Positions 1 to 9,365 are shown, numbered from the stretch's first letter. The stretch: 64,000 nucleotides of DNA from Haloarcula pelagica (GCF_030127105.1 NZ_CP126162.1:1-64000), one strand, 5' to 3'. The notes: a model not told the origin generated them from the letters alone. A program made the numbers and translations.

Positions 1-168
1 CGGATGGCCGCCGTCGTGCCGGGCCGTCGCAGCACCGGTCCCAGCGGCCGCCATCGCGCCGAAGCCGAGTGCCCGCAACACGGTCCGGCGGTCGAATCCG
101 CGGGCCAGTAGCCGCTTCAGTAATTCCCGGTCTCCGAGGTCTGTACTGGGTGAATTGGTATCTGTCAT
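1..168 (-). CDS. N-terminus of Tat-exported protein (partial)
   Basis: Reading from the ATG at 168 gives 56 codons that run off the window edge. The N-terminus is polar. From about residue 30 a twin-arginine leader appears: FDRRTVLRALGFGAM, followed by a small-residue hydrophobic stretch and an Ala-rich region that would suit cleavage. Proteins with such leaders are folded in the cytoplasm and exported by the Tat pathway, the main export route in haloarchaea. The mature domain lies outside the window, so no function can be given. The leader call is seen directly; export is inferred from it. Confidence 0.75.
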   Translation of the reverse strand, partial: MTDTNSPSTDLGDRELLKRLLARGFDRRTVLRALGFGAMAAAGTGAATARHDGGHP

Positions 169-489
169 GACGTTGAACACCGCACTGGCCGTCTCGGCCG
201 GGCCAATTCCGTGTTCTCGACGGCGACTGAATAGTATACACAGGCATCGCAACGATAGGCTCGACGTACCGAACCGGCCGGTAGAAACGGGTCGATTACT
301 CCCCGGAAAGCCCGGAATACCGTCGGCAAGGTGATGCCCCCGAGAAACGGGGGGCCAGTCGACGACCCGCTGGCGAAAACGACGACTCGGTGTGAACAGC
401 ATGACACTACCGTCGTCGTCTCGAGGGGACAGCCGCCGCCCGCAGGTAGCCGTCGGGTGTCGTCGCTCGGGTGGAGACCGCCGGAGTAA
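169..489. other. Intergenic stretch, no convincing gene
   Basis: Open frames here have Arg/Pro/Ser-rich translations typical of antisense shadows. The minus-strand promoter of the Tat-exported gene must lie just above 168; an AT-rich patch at about 230-242 is a candidate. Confidence 0.4.
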
Positions 490-991
490 AGAGTTCGAAC
501 GACCAACTGCGACGGTATCTCCCGGACAACCGACCAACCGACGCTCGGGCCGGGCTACGAGGACCACGGCCCGGTCCTGCTGTTCGACGGGGTCTGTAAC
601 CTCTGTCACGGGCTGGTCCAGACCATCGTCCCGCGGGACCCCGAAGGGCGGCTTGTTCGCGTCGCTGCAGTCCGACTACGGACAGCGGGTGCGAGCGGCA
701 CACGGTCTCCCGACGGAGTCCCTGGGGTCGGTGGTGCTGGTCGATGGTCCCGACGTGTACACCAAGTCACGCGCCGTCATCAGAGTCGCCGAACTGCTCG
801 GGTGGCCGTACCGACTCGCTGCCGTCGGTCGGCTCGTCCCCGCCTCGATCAGCGACACCGTCTACGACTTCGTCGCGGCCCATCGCTACCAGTGGTTCGG
901 CCGAAAAGACCAGTGTATGATCCCTGACACCGACATCAGTGATCGCTTCGTCGACGACGGGATCACTGCCGAGTCGTCGGGTGGGACGTGA
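490..991 (+). pseudogene. DCC-family thiol oxidoreductase (DUF393), frameshifted
   Basis: Two frames together make one DCC (DUF393) protein. From about 568 one frame reads GPVLLFDGVCNLCHGLVQ, with the family CxxC motif, then a RDPEGR segment. At about 650-660 the match moves to the next frame and continues through SLQSDYGQRVRAAHGL to the stop at 991. The C-terminal part has the usual W-P-Y and FGRK segments. No ATG or GTG is visible in the first frame between its upstream stop (487-489) and the motif, so the start is also unclear. The family is predicted to be thiol-disulfide oxidoreductases. It is either a decayed gene or the site of a sequencing error. Confidence 0.65.
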
Positions 992-1036
992 GGCGGTACC
1001 GGAACACCTAAGCAGGATTGACTTATGGCCTGAAAC

Positions 1037-2107
1037 ATGTCTTCCAGCGGCGTCCGATCGCACTCCCCGACCCTCATTACTGGGGTCGGAACGCTGCTGT
1101 TCGTCGCCGCGATCGTCCACCACATCACGGAACTGCTCGTCGTCGATTCGGTTCTCGCTCCGATCGCCGCGCTGATGCTGGACGTTCCCGCGGCCGTCGG
1201 GTTGATGTACGCCGGCCACTGGCTGTCGACGACCGATCTCGACCACCAGGAGCGCTGGACGGTGTGTGTCTGGTGTTTCGCCAGCCTCGTGCTGTTCGTG
1301 GCCGTCATCGCGGCGACGTTCGGCATCAGGCTCGCCGAGGGACGGCCCGTCTCCGAACCCGGCTTCTCGCTGCTGATCGCGGCCGAGGCCGGCGGCGTCG
1401 CCGGCTTCGTCGGCGGGTACTACAACGCCCGTGCCCGGGCGAGCGCTCGGCGCGCCACCACCGCCAGAAACGCGCTGGGCTTCGTCAACGAACTCATCCG
1501 ACACGATCTCCGGAACGATCTGAACGTGATCCACGGGCACGCCGACCTGCTGGCCCAGCGGGAAACCGGGCCGGACCCGGGCGACCCGACGGTCGTCCGT
1601 GAGAAATCGATGGAGGCGCTGACACGCATCGAGACGAGCCGTGCGATCGCCGACACGCTCCTCAGCGACCCCGACCTCGACGCCGTCGATGTCGTCCCGA
1701 TCGTCCACGAGATCACCGAGCAGTTCGACGAGGCCTTCCGGGCGACGGTCACGTCCGACCTCCCGGAGCGCGCGGTCGTCACCGCCAACGCCGGCGTCCG
1801 GTCGGTGATCGACAACCTCGTCGAGAACGCGATCGAACACAACGACACGGCCGAGCCACGCGTCGACGTGACGGTCGTGAGCGGCCCGAACACCGTCAGG
1901 ATCGCGGTCGCCGACAACGGATCAGGTATCCCACCGGACCGGCGAGCGGACCTGTTACACCCCGAGACGACCGACGAGGGCGGTGGCCTCTCGCTCGTCT
2001 CGACGCTCGTCGACAACTTCGGTGGGGAGATCAGCCTCGGGGAGTCGGCGTGGGGCGGGGCCGCCGTCGAAGTGACGCTCCCGGCCGCCGACTCGGACCC
2101 CGAATGA
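1037..2107 (+). CDS. Membrane-bound sensor histidine kinase
   Basis: The protein has 356 residues. About residues 12-130 form four or so membrane segments with no recognisable extracellular sensor domain. The phospho-acceptor region is FVNELIRHDLRNDL, with His156 as the expected phosphorylation site. The C-terminal ATPase domain shows the N box (NLVENAIEHND), G1 box (VADNGSGIP) and a GGGLSL G2-like segment. It would autophosphorylate and pass phosphate to a receiver protein. No cognate receiver is adjacent; a receiver-PAS protein lies near 10 kb. The 7-TM-like N-terminus followed by HisKA is common in haloarchaeal orphan kinases. The signal is unknown. Confidence 0.88.
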   Translation: MSSSGVRSHSPTLITGVGTLLFVAAIVHHITELLVVDSVLAPIAALMLDVPAAVGLMYAGHWLSTTDLDHQERWTVCVWCFASLVLFVAVIAATFGIRLAEGRPVSEPGFSLLIAAEAGGVAGFVGGYYNARARASARRATTARNALGFVNELIRHDLRNDLNVIHGHADLLAQRETGPDPGDPTVVREKSMEALTRIETSRAIADTLLSDPDLDAVDVVPIVHEITEQFDEAFRATVTSDLPERAVVTANAGVRSVIDNLVENAIEHNDTAEPRVDVTVVSGPNTVRIAVADNGSGIPPDRRADLLHPETTDEGGGLSLVSTLVDNFGGEISLGESAWGGAAVEVTLPAADSDPE

Positions 2108-2113
2108 GGCCGG

Positions 2114-2881
2114 CTACCGCCAGCTTGTCCAGCCGCCGTCGACGACCAGCGACTCGCCGGTGACGTAGCTGGCGAGATCGCTCGCCAGGAACACGGCCGC
2201 CCGCCCGATGTCCTCGGGCTGTCCGTACCGGCCCAGCGGTACCTGCTGGGTGAACGCCTCGGCCTGGTCCGGATCGCCGCCGCTGTCGCCGCCGATCATC
2301 GTCTCGATCCCGCCGGGATGGATCGCGTTGACCCGGATGCCCTCGCTCCCGAACCGGTGGGCGAGCGAGTAGGTCAGCATCGTCAGACCGCCCTTCGAGG
2401 CCGAATAGGTCGGCCAGTTCCCGTTGCCGAACAGCCCCGCGATGCTGGAGATGTTGATGATGGAGCCACCGTCGCCGTCGAGCATCCGTTCGGCGGCCAG
2501 TTGGGCGCCGACGTACGCCCCTTTGAGGTTGATATCCATCGTCCGTTCGTAGTCGTCGTCGCTCACGTCGAGGAACTCCTCGGGCTGCCAGATCCCGGCG
2601 TTGTTGACCATCACCGAGACGCCGCCGAACTCGTCGGCCGCGTCCATCGCCGCGGCCAGGTCGGCCCGATCCGTCACGTCACAGTCGACGAAGGTGGCGT
2701 CGGCGTCGGTCTCCGCTCGGATCAACTCGTGGGTCGGGGTCCCGTCTTCTTTTGGCCCCTCCCGGATGTCGGCGACCACGACGGCGTCGGCCCCGTAGTC
2801 GGCGAATTCGCGTGCGATTCCACGTCCGATACCGGAGCTACCGCCGGTTACGACCGCGACGCGGCCGTCCAGTAGTGTCAT
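2114..2881 (-). CDS. Short-chain dehydrogenase/reductase (SDR)
   Basis: The chosen start at 2881 gives 255 residues, a normal classical SDR length; the frame stays open upstream but that part is not SDR-like. The cofactor loop TGGSSGIGRG lies near residue 14, then the NNAG motif, the catalytic Ser in NISSIAG, and the YSASK catalytic pair. The C-terminus ends VTGESLVVDGGW, as in glucose dehydrogenase and FabG-like enzymes. It would oxidise or reduce an alcohol/ketone using NAD(P). The substrate cannot be told from sequence. It converges on the histidine kinase gene with a 6-base gap. Confidence 0.9.
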   Translation of the reverse strand: MTLLDGRVAVVTGGSSGIGRGIAREFADYGADAVVVADIREGPKEDGTPTHELIRAETDADATFVDCDVTDRADLAAAMDAADEFGGVSVMVNNAGIWQPEEFLDVSDDDYERTMDINLKGAYVGAQLAAERMLDGDGGSIINISSIAGLFGNGNWPTYSASKGGLTMLTYSLAHRFGSEGIRVNAIHPGGIETMIGGDSGGDPDQAEAFTQQVPLGRYGQPEDIGRAAVFLASDLASYVTGESLVVDGGWTSWR

Positions 2882-3076
2882 TTGGGAACACCACGTTCGT
2901 GTAGAATCAGCTGGTATTGAATAGTTGGGTGAGTGTCTCGTCCAGCCCGCCCCGTGCCGAGTCGTTCGCACGGCGGCGCTGGCCCCACGGTCGTCCGTAC
3001 CGTCGTCTCTGCCGTGGATGGAACGGCCGTTTGACTCACCAGAGCATCTAAGTTTCTCCTGTCGCGACACGTCTAC

Positions 3077-3526
3077 ATGTCCACTCCCCTCCGGCGGGTC
3101 CTTCTCGGGACTCCACAGCCAGTCACGCCCAGGCTGTTGTGGCCGCTGGTCGGTCTCACCGCGCTCGCTGTCTCGGCTGTCGGCTACGCCTCCGGCCTCG
3201 TGACCGTCTCGGGCGGCGTCGTCTGGCTCCCGGCGTTCGCCGCGTGGATCGGCGCGCTCGGGGCCGCCGTCGTCGGCTACTGTCGGGGCGGCGCCCTCGC
3301 CGGCTGGGCCGTCACCGCCGCGGCGCTCGTCGGTCATCACGTCTCCCGTGCTGTCTCCGTGGACTCACTGGGCGAGCGCGTGGCTTTCCTCTTCCGTCCC
3401 GACGCACTCGGGTGGTACGCTGCGATGGCACTGCTCGTCGGGGTCGGTCCGTTCGTCCTCGGAAGCGCCCTGCGGTGGGGTGCAGACGCCCTTCGCGGGG
3501 CGCCTGGACACACCGCCCGCGAGTAG
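3077..3526 (+). CDS. Small four-helix membrane protein
   Basis: The 149 residues contain about four hydrophobic segments (near residues 20-42, 48-65, 72-85 and 113-132) separated by short loops. A short polar N-terminus follows the start ATG. No catalytic motif or known family could be recognised. It is divergent from the SDR gene and convergent with the PAS kinase gene. The translation has normal haloarchaeal composition and hydrophobic periodicity, so it is very probably a real gene of unknown function. Confidence 0.7.
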   Translation: MSTPLRRVLLGTPQPVTPRLLWPLVGLTALAVSAVGYASGLVTVSGGVVWLPAFAAWIGALGAAVVGYCRGGALAGWAVTAAALVGHHVSRAVSVDSLGERVAFLFRPDALGWYAAMALLVGVGPFVLGSALRWGADALRGAPGHTARE

Positions 3527-3536
3527 CGCCGGCGAC

Positions 3537-5036
3537 TCACTGCTCGTCGGCTGTGATGTCCGTCGCCAGCGGGAGTTCGACGACGAACTCCGCACCCTCG
3601 TCGCCGTCGACGACCCGGACCTCGCCGCCGTACTTCTCGACCAGGTTGTCGACCAGATACAGCCCCAGGCCAGTGCCGGAACTCTCCAGCCCCTTCTCGC
3701 CGCGACCGAAGATTTCCTGCTTGCGCTCGTCGGGGACGCCAGGGCCGTTGTCGGCGATCCGCACCTCGGCGACCTCTTCGCCCGTCGACGCGGAGACGGT
3801 CACTCTGGGGACCTCGGAGTCGTTGTGCTGGATCCCGTTGGCGATGATGTTCCGGAAGACAGAGGAGAGGAGTTCGTCCGCGACCACCGCGGTATCCGGG
3901 AGCGTCTCCTCGACGGTGACGACCGCTCTGTCGTAGGCCGACCCGACCTCGTCGACCTGCGCTTCCAGCACGGGCCGCAGTGAGACCGTCGTCAGTTCCT
4001 CGTGGCCCGACAGCATCGTCTCTGTCAGGTCCCGTGCCTGCCGGGTGAGGTCGACGACGTGCTGGCCGCTCTCTGCGAGTCGGTCCAGATACTGCATCCC
4101 CTCGTCGTCGACGTACCCGTGCAACACGTCGGCCATGCCGAGGATGACCTGCATGTCGTTTCGGATGTCGTGGCGGGTGACCTGGTTCAGGATCTCCAGG
4201 TTCCGGGTCTGTTCGCGGAGTTCGGCCTCGCGGCGCTGCTGGACCGTCACGTCCTGGATCGCGCCGACGATCCCGCTGTTGCCGTCCCGGCTGTAGCCGT
4301 GTCGTTCCACGACAACGTCGCGCTGTTCGCCGCCGAGTTCGACGGTCAGTTCCAGTCGTTCGCTGCCCCCGCCGTCGAGCAGTTCTGCCTCCGCCGCGTC
4401 ACAGACCTCGGCGAGTTCCGGCTGGAACTCCGCGGTCCGACTGCCGATGATCGCGTCCCGGTCCCGGTCGACGAAGGACGCGAACGCGTCGTTACAGGCG
4501 ACGTACCGACCCGTCTCGTCTTTGAGAAACGCGGGGATCGGAACACAGTCGAGGACCGCAGACAGCCGCGCGTCCGCGTGTCGGCGGGCACTCAGTGCGT
4601 CCCGGAAGCGGTCGGCAAACGACGGCGGTTGAGTCTCGGTCGCGCCGGCCGTGTGCTCGATCGCCGACGCGACACGCGGCGGTCCGCCCTGTGGCGGCGC
4701 GCGTTCCACGTAGTCGGTGGCACCGGCTTCGAGGCCGTCGACGACGGTCTCGGGTGCCGTCTCGGTAGCAGCGATCAGCAATACCGCCCCGATACCGTCG
4801 AGCGCATCGACGCCGACCGACGGTTCGAGGTCGAGCGTCGCGAGGTCCAGCGCGACGACATCCACGGCGGCGCCGACGGCGTCGACCGTCTCGACCCGCC
4901 CGAGTTCGGTTTCTCCGAGGTGAGAACGGGTCCGGTCGACGTAGTGCTCGTCACGACTCAGAACGACCGCCTGACGCGCGTCCATGGTCCGTTCGGAATC
5001 CAGCACTGCAGCACCGTCAATGTGTCTGTCAGCCAT
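3537..5036 (-). CDS. PAS-domain histidine kinase with receiver-like N-terminus
   Basis: The ATG at 5036 overlaps the end of the upstream kinase gene by 8 bases, which supports this start (GTG at 5048 and ATG at 4985 are alternatives). Residues 15-115 resemble a degenerate receiver or Rossmann fold (ALDLATLDLEP, GATDYVERAPP) without a convincing phospho-Asp pocket. A PAS domain follows (FLKDETGRYVACNDAF). The phospho-acceptor is LNQVTRHDIRNDMQV. The ATPase domain shows NIIANGIQHND, IADNGPGVP and GTGLGLYLV. This is the third gene of an operon with the KaiC-like ATPase and the LOV kinase, so it probably acts in the same signalling chain. Confidence 0.88.
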   Translation of the reverse strand: MADRHIDGAAVLDSERTMDARQAVVLSRDEHYVDRTRSHLGETELGRVETVDAVGAAVDVVALDLATLDLEPSVGVDALDGIGAVLLIAATETAPETVVDGLEAGATDYVERAPPQGGPPRVASAIEHTAGATETQPPSFADRFRDALSARRHADARLSAVLDCVPIPAFLKDETGRYVACNDAFASFVDRDRDAIIGSRTAEFQPELAEVCDAAEAELLDGGGSERLELTVELGGEQRDVVVERHGYSRDGNSGIVGAIQDVTVQQRREAELREQTRNLEILNQVTRHDIRNDMQVILGMADVLHGYVDDEGMQYLDRLAESGQHVVDLTRQARDLTETMLSGHEELTTVSLRPVLEAQVDEVGSAYDRAVVTVEETLPDTAVVADELLSSVFRNIIANGIQHNDSEVPRVTVSASTGEEVAEVRIADNGPGVPDERKQEIFGRGEKGLESSGTGLGLYLVDNLVEKYGGEVRVVDGDEGAEFVVELPLATDITADEQ

Positions 5037-6891
5037 CCGTTTCGACACTGCGCCGGAGGTACAACGTCACGACCCCACCGTCGTCGGTGTTCTCGACAGA
5101 GAGCCCGCCGCCGGCGTTCTCGACGGCCCACTTGACGAGCCAGAGCCGGATGCCCTGCGTGTGTTCCAGGGGGGACTCGCTGCCGGCGTCCAGTGCCGAG
5201 CGCTCGATCTCCGAGAACGCCATCCCAGGGAACCGCACGGCCAGTTCGACGGAGGGGCTCGGCGGCTCGTCGGTGACCTGCAACGAGACCTGCCCGGCCG
5301 GGGCACCCCACTTCCCGACGGCGTGTTCGACGAGTTGTTCGAGACACAGTTCCAGTTGTGCGGGACAGATCGCGCTCGCGGCGGGCGCGCCCGCCACGGT
5401 GAACTCGACGCCAGGGTACACCGCCCGGAGGTCCCCGACTGCCGACCGAACGAGGGTCGGCACGTCGAGTGGGACACTCGACTGGTCCGGATCACTGCCC
5501 AGATGGAACTGTCTCACCGCGTCGGCGGTGTCGAGCAGTTCGTCGGAGGCGGTCTGGATCGCTTCCGCGGCCTCGCTGATCGACGCCGGGTCCATCTCCT
5601 CGGCGTTGGCCGCGACGTGTTCGGCACGGCCGGAGACCACGGTCAGCTTGTTCCGGAAGTTGTGCCGGAGCACTCGATCCAGCACCGTCAGGCGTCCCTG
5701 CTGTGCGCGGATCGCGGAGATGTCGCGAGCGATCGCGATCACCCGGTCGCCCGCCGAGTCCGAGACCGACTCGTGTTCGAACTTCACCTGGAAGGTCCGG
5801 GACTGTCCGGTCGGGAGCGTGAGCGTGAGTTCCCGTTCCTGTGTCCGCCCCGTCTCGACGACGACCCGGCAGGCACGCCGGACGACCGACGCCTGCTCCG
5901 ACGGGAGGATATCGGTCAACGCGGTCGTCGGCGTCGCACGAAAGTCCACCTCGAACACGTCTGTCGCCGCGGCGTTCGCGTGGACCACGGTCGTGTCGGC
6001 ACGGAGCACGACGACCGGGTCGCTGACCGACTCGAAGACGTGTTCGTACTGTTCGAGCAGGCGTTTCCGCTCGATCTGCTCGGTCACGTCCTGCTGGAAC
6101 CCCAGGAAGTGCGTCACCGTCCCTGCGTCGTCGTAGACGGGCACGATATCCAGTTGGTTCCAGAACGCCTCGCCGTCGCGCCGGTAGTTGCGGATGACGA
6201 CCGACACCGATTCCCTGGCGTCGATTGCCGTCCGGATCTCGGCCACCGTCGATTCGTCGGTCCCCTCCCCCTGGAGGAACCGACAGTTCCGACCCAGGGC
6301 GTCGGGCAGCGAGTAGCCGGTTATGTCGACGAACCCCTGGTTGACGTATATCAGGTGTTCGTCCTCGGCCTGTGCGTCGGCGATGCTGATACCGATGTCG
6401 GCGTTGTCCATCGCCCGGCCGTACAGTTCGAGGCGCTTCCAGCGCTGTGACGCGATGAGCGAGTACTGACGGATCGCGACGAGGCCGTCGACGCGGGCCC
6501 GGATGGCGCGTTTCGACGACGGAATCGTCAGGATCCCGTCCAGCGCCCGCCCCAGCGAGTCACCGTATCGGGACCAGGGATCGGGGACGCTCTCGGGGAC
6601 CAACAGCAAGACCGGCGCCATCGTCGGCCGCTGCTCGCGTTTCCACTCGCGGAGGCGGTCGCGACACTCCGGGAACGCCTCGGCGCTGACCACGCAGATG
6701 TCGGTCGCGTCCGGAACGGCACCCTCTAGATGTCGGACCTCGTACGCCGACAGCGTCGTGGTCAAAAGGTCCCGGTCTCGTCCCGCCGGAGCGGCGAGGG
6801 TGACCGTTGTCGCCGCCGTCTCCGGAAGGGGGACTGCGCCGCCCGCGCTATCACCGCTCGTGATCCAGTTTGGCGAGCGGTCACCGGACAT
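5029..6891 (-). CDS. LOV-PAS histidine kinase (blue-light-sensor type)
   Basis: The protein has 620 residues. Residues 30-140 look like a degenerate receiver. Residues about 155-275 form a PAS domain of the LOV class: the flavin-binding motif GRNCRFLQGEGTD is complete, with Cys203 placed to form the photo-adduct, and FWNQLDIVPVYDD matches the second flavin-contact strand. A second PAS domain (about 285-395) follows. The phospho-acceptor is VLRHNFRNKLTVV. The C-terminal ATPase domain is weak: its G boxes are poorly conserved. The start codon ATG shares one base with the TGA of the KaiC-like gene, and its own end overlaps the next kinase. LOV chemistry is known for the family; light sensing here is inferred. 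Confidence 0.88.
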   Translation of the reverse strand: MSGDRSPNWITSGDSAGGAVPLPETAATTVTLAAPAGRDRDLLTTTLSAYEVRHLEGAVPDATDICVVSAEAFPECRDRLREWKREQRPTMAPVLLLVPESVPDPWSRYGDSLGRALDGILTIPSSKRAIRARVDGLVAIRQYSLIASQRWKRLELYGRAMDNADIGISIADAQAEDEHLIYVNQGFVDITGYSLPDALGRNCRFLQGEGTDESTVAEIRTAIDARESVSVVIRNYRRDGEAFWNQLDIVPVYDDAGTVTHFLGFQQDVTEQIERKRLLEQYEHVFESVSDPVVVLRADTTVVHANAAATDVFEVDFRATPTTALTDILPSEQASVVRRACRVVVETGRTQERELTLTLPTGQSRTFQVKFEHESVSDSAGDRVIAIARDISAIRAQQGRLTVLDRVLRHNFRNKLTVVSGRAEHVAANAEEMDPASISEAAEAIQTASDELLDTADAVRQFHLGSDPDQSSVPLDVPTLVRSAVGDLRAVYPGVEFTVAGAPAASAICPAQLELCLEQLVEHAVGKWGAPAGQVSLQVTDEPPSPSVELAVRFPGMAFSEIERSALDAGSESPLEHTQGIRLWLVKWAVENAGGGLSVENTDDGGVVTLYLRRSVETDG

Positions 6892-8348
6892 CAGTCTCCC
6901 TCGTCGACTCGTTCGGGCACGCCGGTCAGCACGCCGCGATACCCCTCCAGCGGCGGTCCAACGTCGATGCCGTCGGGGCCGAGATCGAACGCCCTGATCG
7001 TCTGCTCGAACGCCCCGTAGCGCTTTTTCAGGACCCCGACGACCTTCCGGACCTCGCCGTCCAGTTCCACGTACCGGAGAAACACGATGTTGTCCGCGAG
7101 GTAACTGATCGCCTCGTCCGATGCCATCAGGTCGCCCGTGACGGTTCCGATCTCGTCGAGCAGGAACGTCGTCACGCCCATCCGCTTGAGATACCGACAG
7201 AGTGCGTGGAGTTCCCTGGTGAGTTGGTCCTGTGAATCGCCGCCGCGGAGCCCCAGTCGGTAGCCGGAGATGCCGTCGATCACTACCATCCTCGCGCCGT
7301 CCTCCTCGACGGCTGTCCTGACCGTGTCGGCGAACTCGTCCGGGCTCCGGGTCAGCGACTCGACCTCTGTCAGCAGCAACTCGCCCGACTCGACCAGTTC
7401 ATCGATCCCGATGCCCAGTTGCTCGGTCCGATAGCGAAAGTCCGACGCGAGTTCCTCGAACAGGAACCCGTGTGGTGTCTCTCCCCGCTGGGCGGCCGCC
7501 CGCAGGAACACCGTCGCCAGCGTCGTCTTCCCGACCCCAGACGGGCCGGAGATCAACGTCACCGAACCGCGCTGTACCCCGCCACCGAGCAGGCTGTCGA
7601 GCGCGTCGATCCCCGACCCGATCTGCTCGCGGGGGACCTCCCGCTGGTGATCGCCGGGGACCAGTTTCGGGTACACCCGACCGCCCGTCTCCGACCGGAT
7701 CCGGTACGTGTGCCTGCCCCCGGCGTAGCCCGAGCCACGGAACTTCGTCACTTCCAGGCTCCGGTGGTCCGTGGTCCGGCGAATCTCGATCGCCGCGTCG
7801 CCGAGAAACTGCACGTCCCGCTCTTCGGCCTCGCTGGTCACCTGTGCGGTACAGACCGTGGTGATCGACCGCTCTTTGAGCGCGTTGGCGAGCGAGGAGA
7901 TGTGCCGGCGGAACTGATAGTCGTCGGGCAACAGCGCGCGCAGTTCGGTCAGCGGGTCGATCACCAGTCGGTCGGGCGACTCCTGGTCGATCGCGTCCGC
8001 GATCTGCCCGATGAGTTCGTCGCCCTCCGCCTGGCCGGGCGACAGGACGGAGTAACTCTGATCGCTGAAAAACCGCGATCCCTGCTCGCTGAGATCCAGG
8101 ATGACGACGCCCGAGAGATCGATCCCGAGCGCGGCGGCGTTCCTGCGGAGGTCGTCCGCCCGCTCTTCGAATCCGACGTACAGGCCCGTCTCGCCGGCGG
8201 CCAGAAACTGCAACGCGAGAATCGTCTTGCCGGTCCCCGGGCCACCGTTGACGATCGCTGTCTGTCCGCGGAGGAAGCCACCCTGCAACACGGTATCGAG
8301 GCCGGATGTCCCCGACGGGACTCGCTCGACATCGACGGAATCTGCCAT
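6891..8348 (-). CDS. KaiC-like double RecA-domain ATPase
   Basis: The 485 residues hold two KaiC/RecA domains. The first has Walker A GGPGTGKT (35-42), a catalytic Glu pair in GFEERADDL and Walker B RLVIDPLTE. The second has Walker A SGPSGVGKTT (268-277), FEELASDF and Walker B MVVIDGISG. The C-terminus aligns by eye with the end of cyanobacterial KaiC CII: S415-Y416 falls where KaiC has phosphosites S431-T432. The start at 8348 follows an AT-rich patch; the frame continues upstream only as the shifted frame of the reductase gene. It leads a three-gene operon with two histidine kinases. No KaiB is nearby, so a clock role is not implied. Confidence 0.9.
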   Translation of the reverse strand: MADSVDVERVPSGTSGLDTVLQGGFLRGQTAIVNGGPGTGKTILALQFLAAGETGLYVGFEERADDLRRNAAALGIDLSGVVILDLSEQGSRFFSDQSYSVLSPGQAEGDELIGQIADAIDQESPDRLVIDPLTELRALLPDDYQFRRHISSLANALKERSITTVCTAQVTSEAEERDVQFLGDAAIEIRRTTDHRSLEVTKFRGSGYAGGRHTYRIRSETGGRVYPKLVPGDHQREVPREQIGSGIDALDSLLGGGVQRGSVTLISGPSGVGKTTLATVFLRAAAQRGETPHGFLFEELASDFRYRTEQLGIGIDELVESGELLLTEVESLTRSPDEFADTVRTAVEEDGARMVVIDGISGYRLGLRGGDSQDQLTRELHALCRYLKRMGVTTFLLDEIGTVTGDLMASDEAISYLADNIVFLRYVELDGEVRKVVGVLKKRYGAFEQTIRAFDLGPDGIDVGPPLEGYRGVLTGVPERVDEGD

Positions 8349-8404
8349 ACGTACACAAGGAGGGGTGACCAGTGATAAAACCTCTCGCCGTCCGGCGACC
8401 GCCA

Positions 8405-9239
8405 CTACAGCGGGAACGACCGAACGATGCCCGTGAGGCGGTTCCGGAGGCGACGGCCCAGGCTGCCGGTCAGTTCGTGGATTCGATCCATCTCCGCGGG
8501 GGACAGTTCGAAGTCGAAGACGGCGAGGTTCGTTTCGAGGTGGTCGCGGCCCCGGGCTTTCGGAATCGCGACGACCTGTTCCTGCTGGACGAGCCACCTG
8601 AGTGCGACCTGCGCCGGGTGCTTGTCGTACCGGTCGCCGATCGACGCGAGCACCTCGTCGTCGAGCACGTCGCCCTGTGCCAGCGGGCTGTACGCCGTCA
8701 GCGCCAACCCGTTTTCCGTACAATACTGCTGGAGTTCGCGCTGGTCCTTGTAGGGGTGGTACTCCACCTGATCGGTGACGATCGGTACGTCGACGGCGGT
8801 GCGTGCGTCGGCGAAGCTGTCTGCGGGTGAAGTTGCTGACACCGAGGTGCCTGACCAGGCCGTCGGCACGGAGGTCGGCCATCGCACCGAGCGTCTCCTC
8901 GACCGGGACTCGTGGGTGGGGCCAGTGGATCAGCAACAGGTCGACGGTGTCGAACCCCAGGCGGTCCAGACCCGCCCGGGCCGCGCGCCGGACATCGTCG
9001 GCGCGGAGGTTCGACCGCCACACCTTGGTCGTCACGAACACGTCGTCCCTGTCGACCGGCGACGCCGCGATGGCGTCCCCGACGGCTGCCTCGTTCTCGT
9101 AGTACTCGGCCGTGTCGACGTGGCGATACCCCAGGTCCAGTGCCGTCCGAACGGCCTCACGGCATTCCCGCTCGTCCATCTGAAACGTTCCCAACCCGAG
9201 CGCCGGAACCGTGGCGTCGCCGGCGGAGACGTGTTCCAT
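8405..9239 (-). pseudogene. Aldo/keto reductase, single frameshift
   Basis: The first frame begins at ATG 9239 with GLGTFQMDE, the catalytic HVDTAEYYENE (Asp and Tyr) and LLLIHWPHP. The match breaks after GVSNFTRRQL at about 8810-8819. It resumes one frame over with ARTAVDVPIVTDQVEYHPY and runs through AVFDFELSPAEMDRI to the stop at 8405. Removing one base would give a normal 277-residue reductase. The family reduces aldehydes and ketones with NADPH. All other motifs are intact, so the break may be a recent mutation or a sequence error. It lies just upstream of the KaiC operon on the same strand. Confidence 0.85.
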
Positions 9240-9365
9240 ACGCCTGCTACGGCGGGCAGCGAAGAGTATGTGACGCCCTCTCCCGAGAGTGGCTCACAGG
9301 GTCGCTCAGTCACGGTTTGAGCGACAGCCGCCTTTAGGTGTGTGGTGTGAGTAGGCCGAACTACG

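Noticed and set aside
767-1840. Long minus-strand open frame (357 codons) over the histidine kinase
   Set aside because: Its translation is Asp/Arg/Gly-rich without any domain and lies antisense to a clear kinase gene. Such frames are normal in high-GC haloarchaeal DNA.
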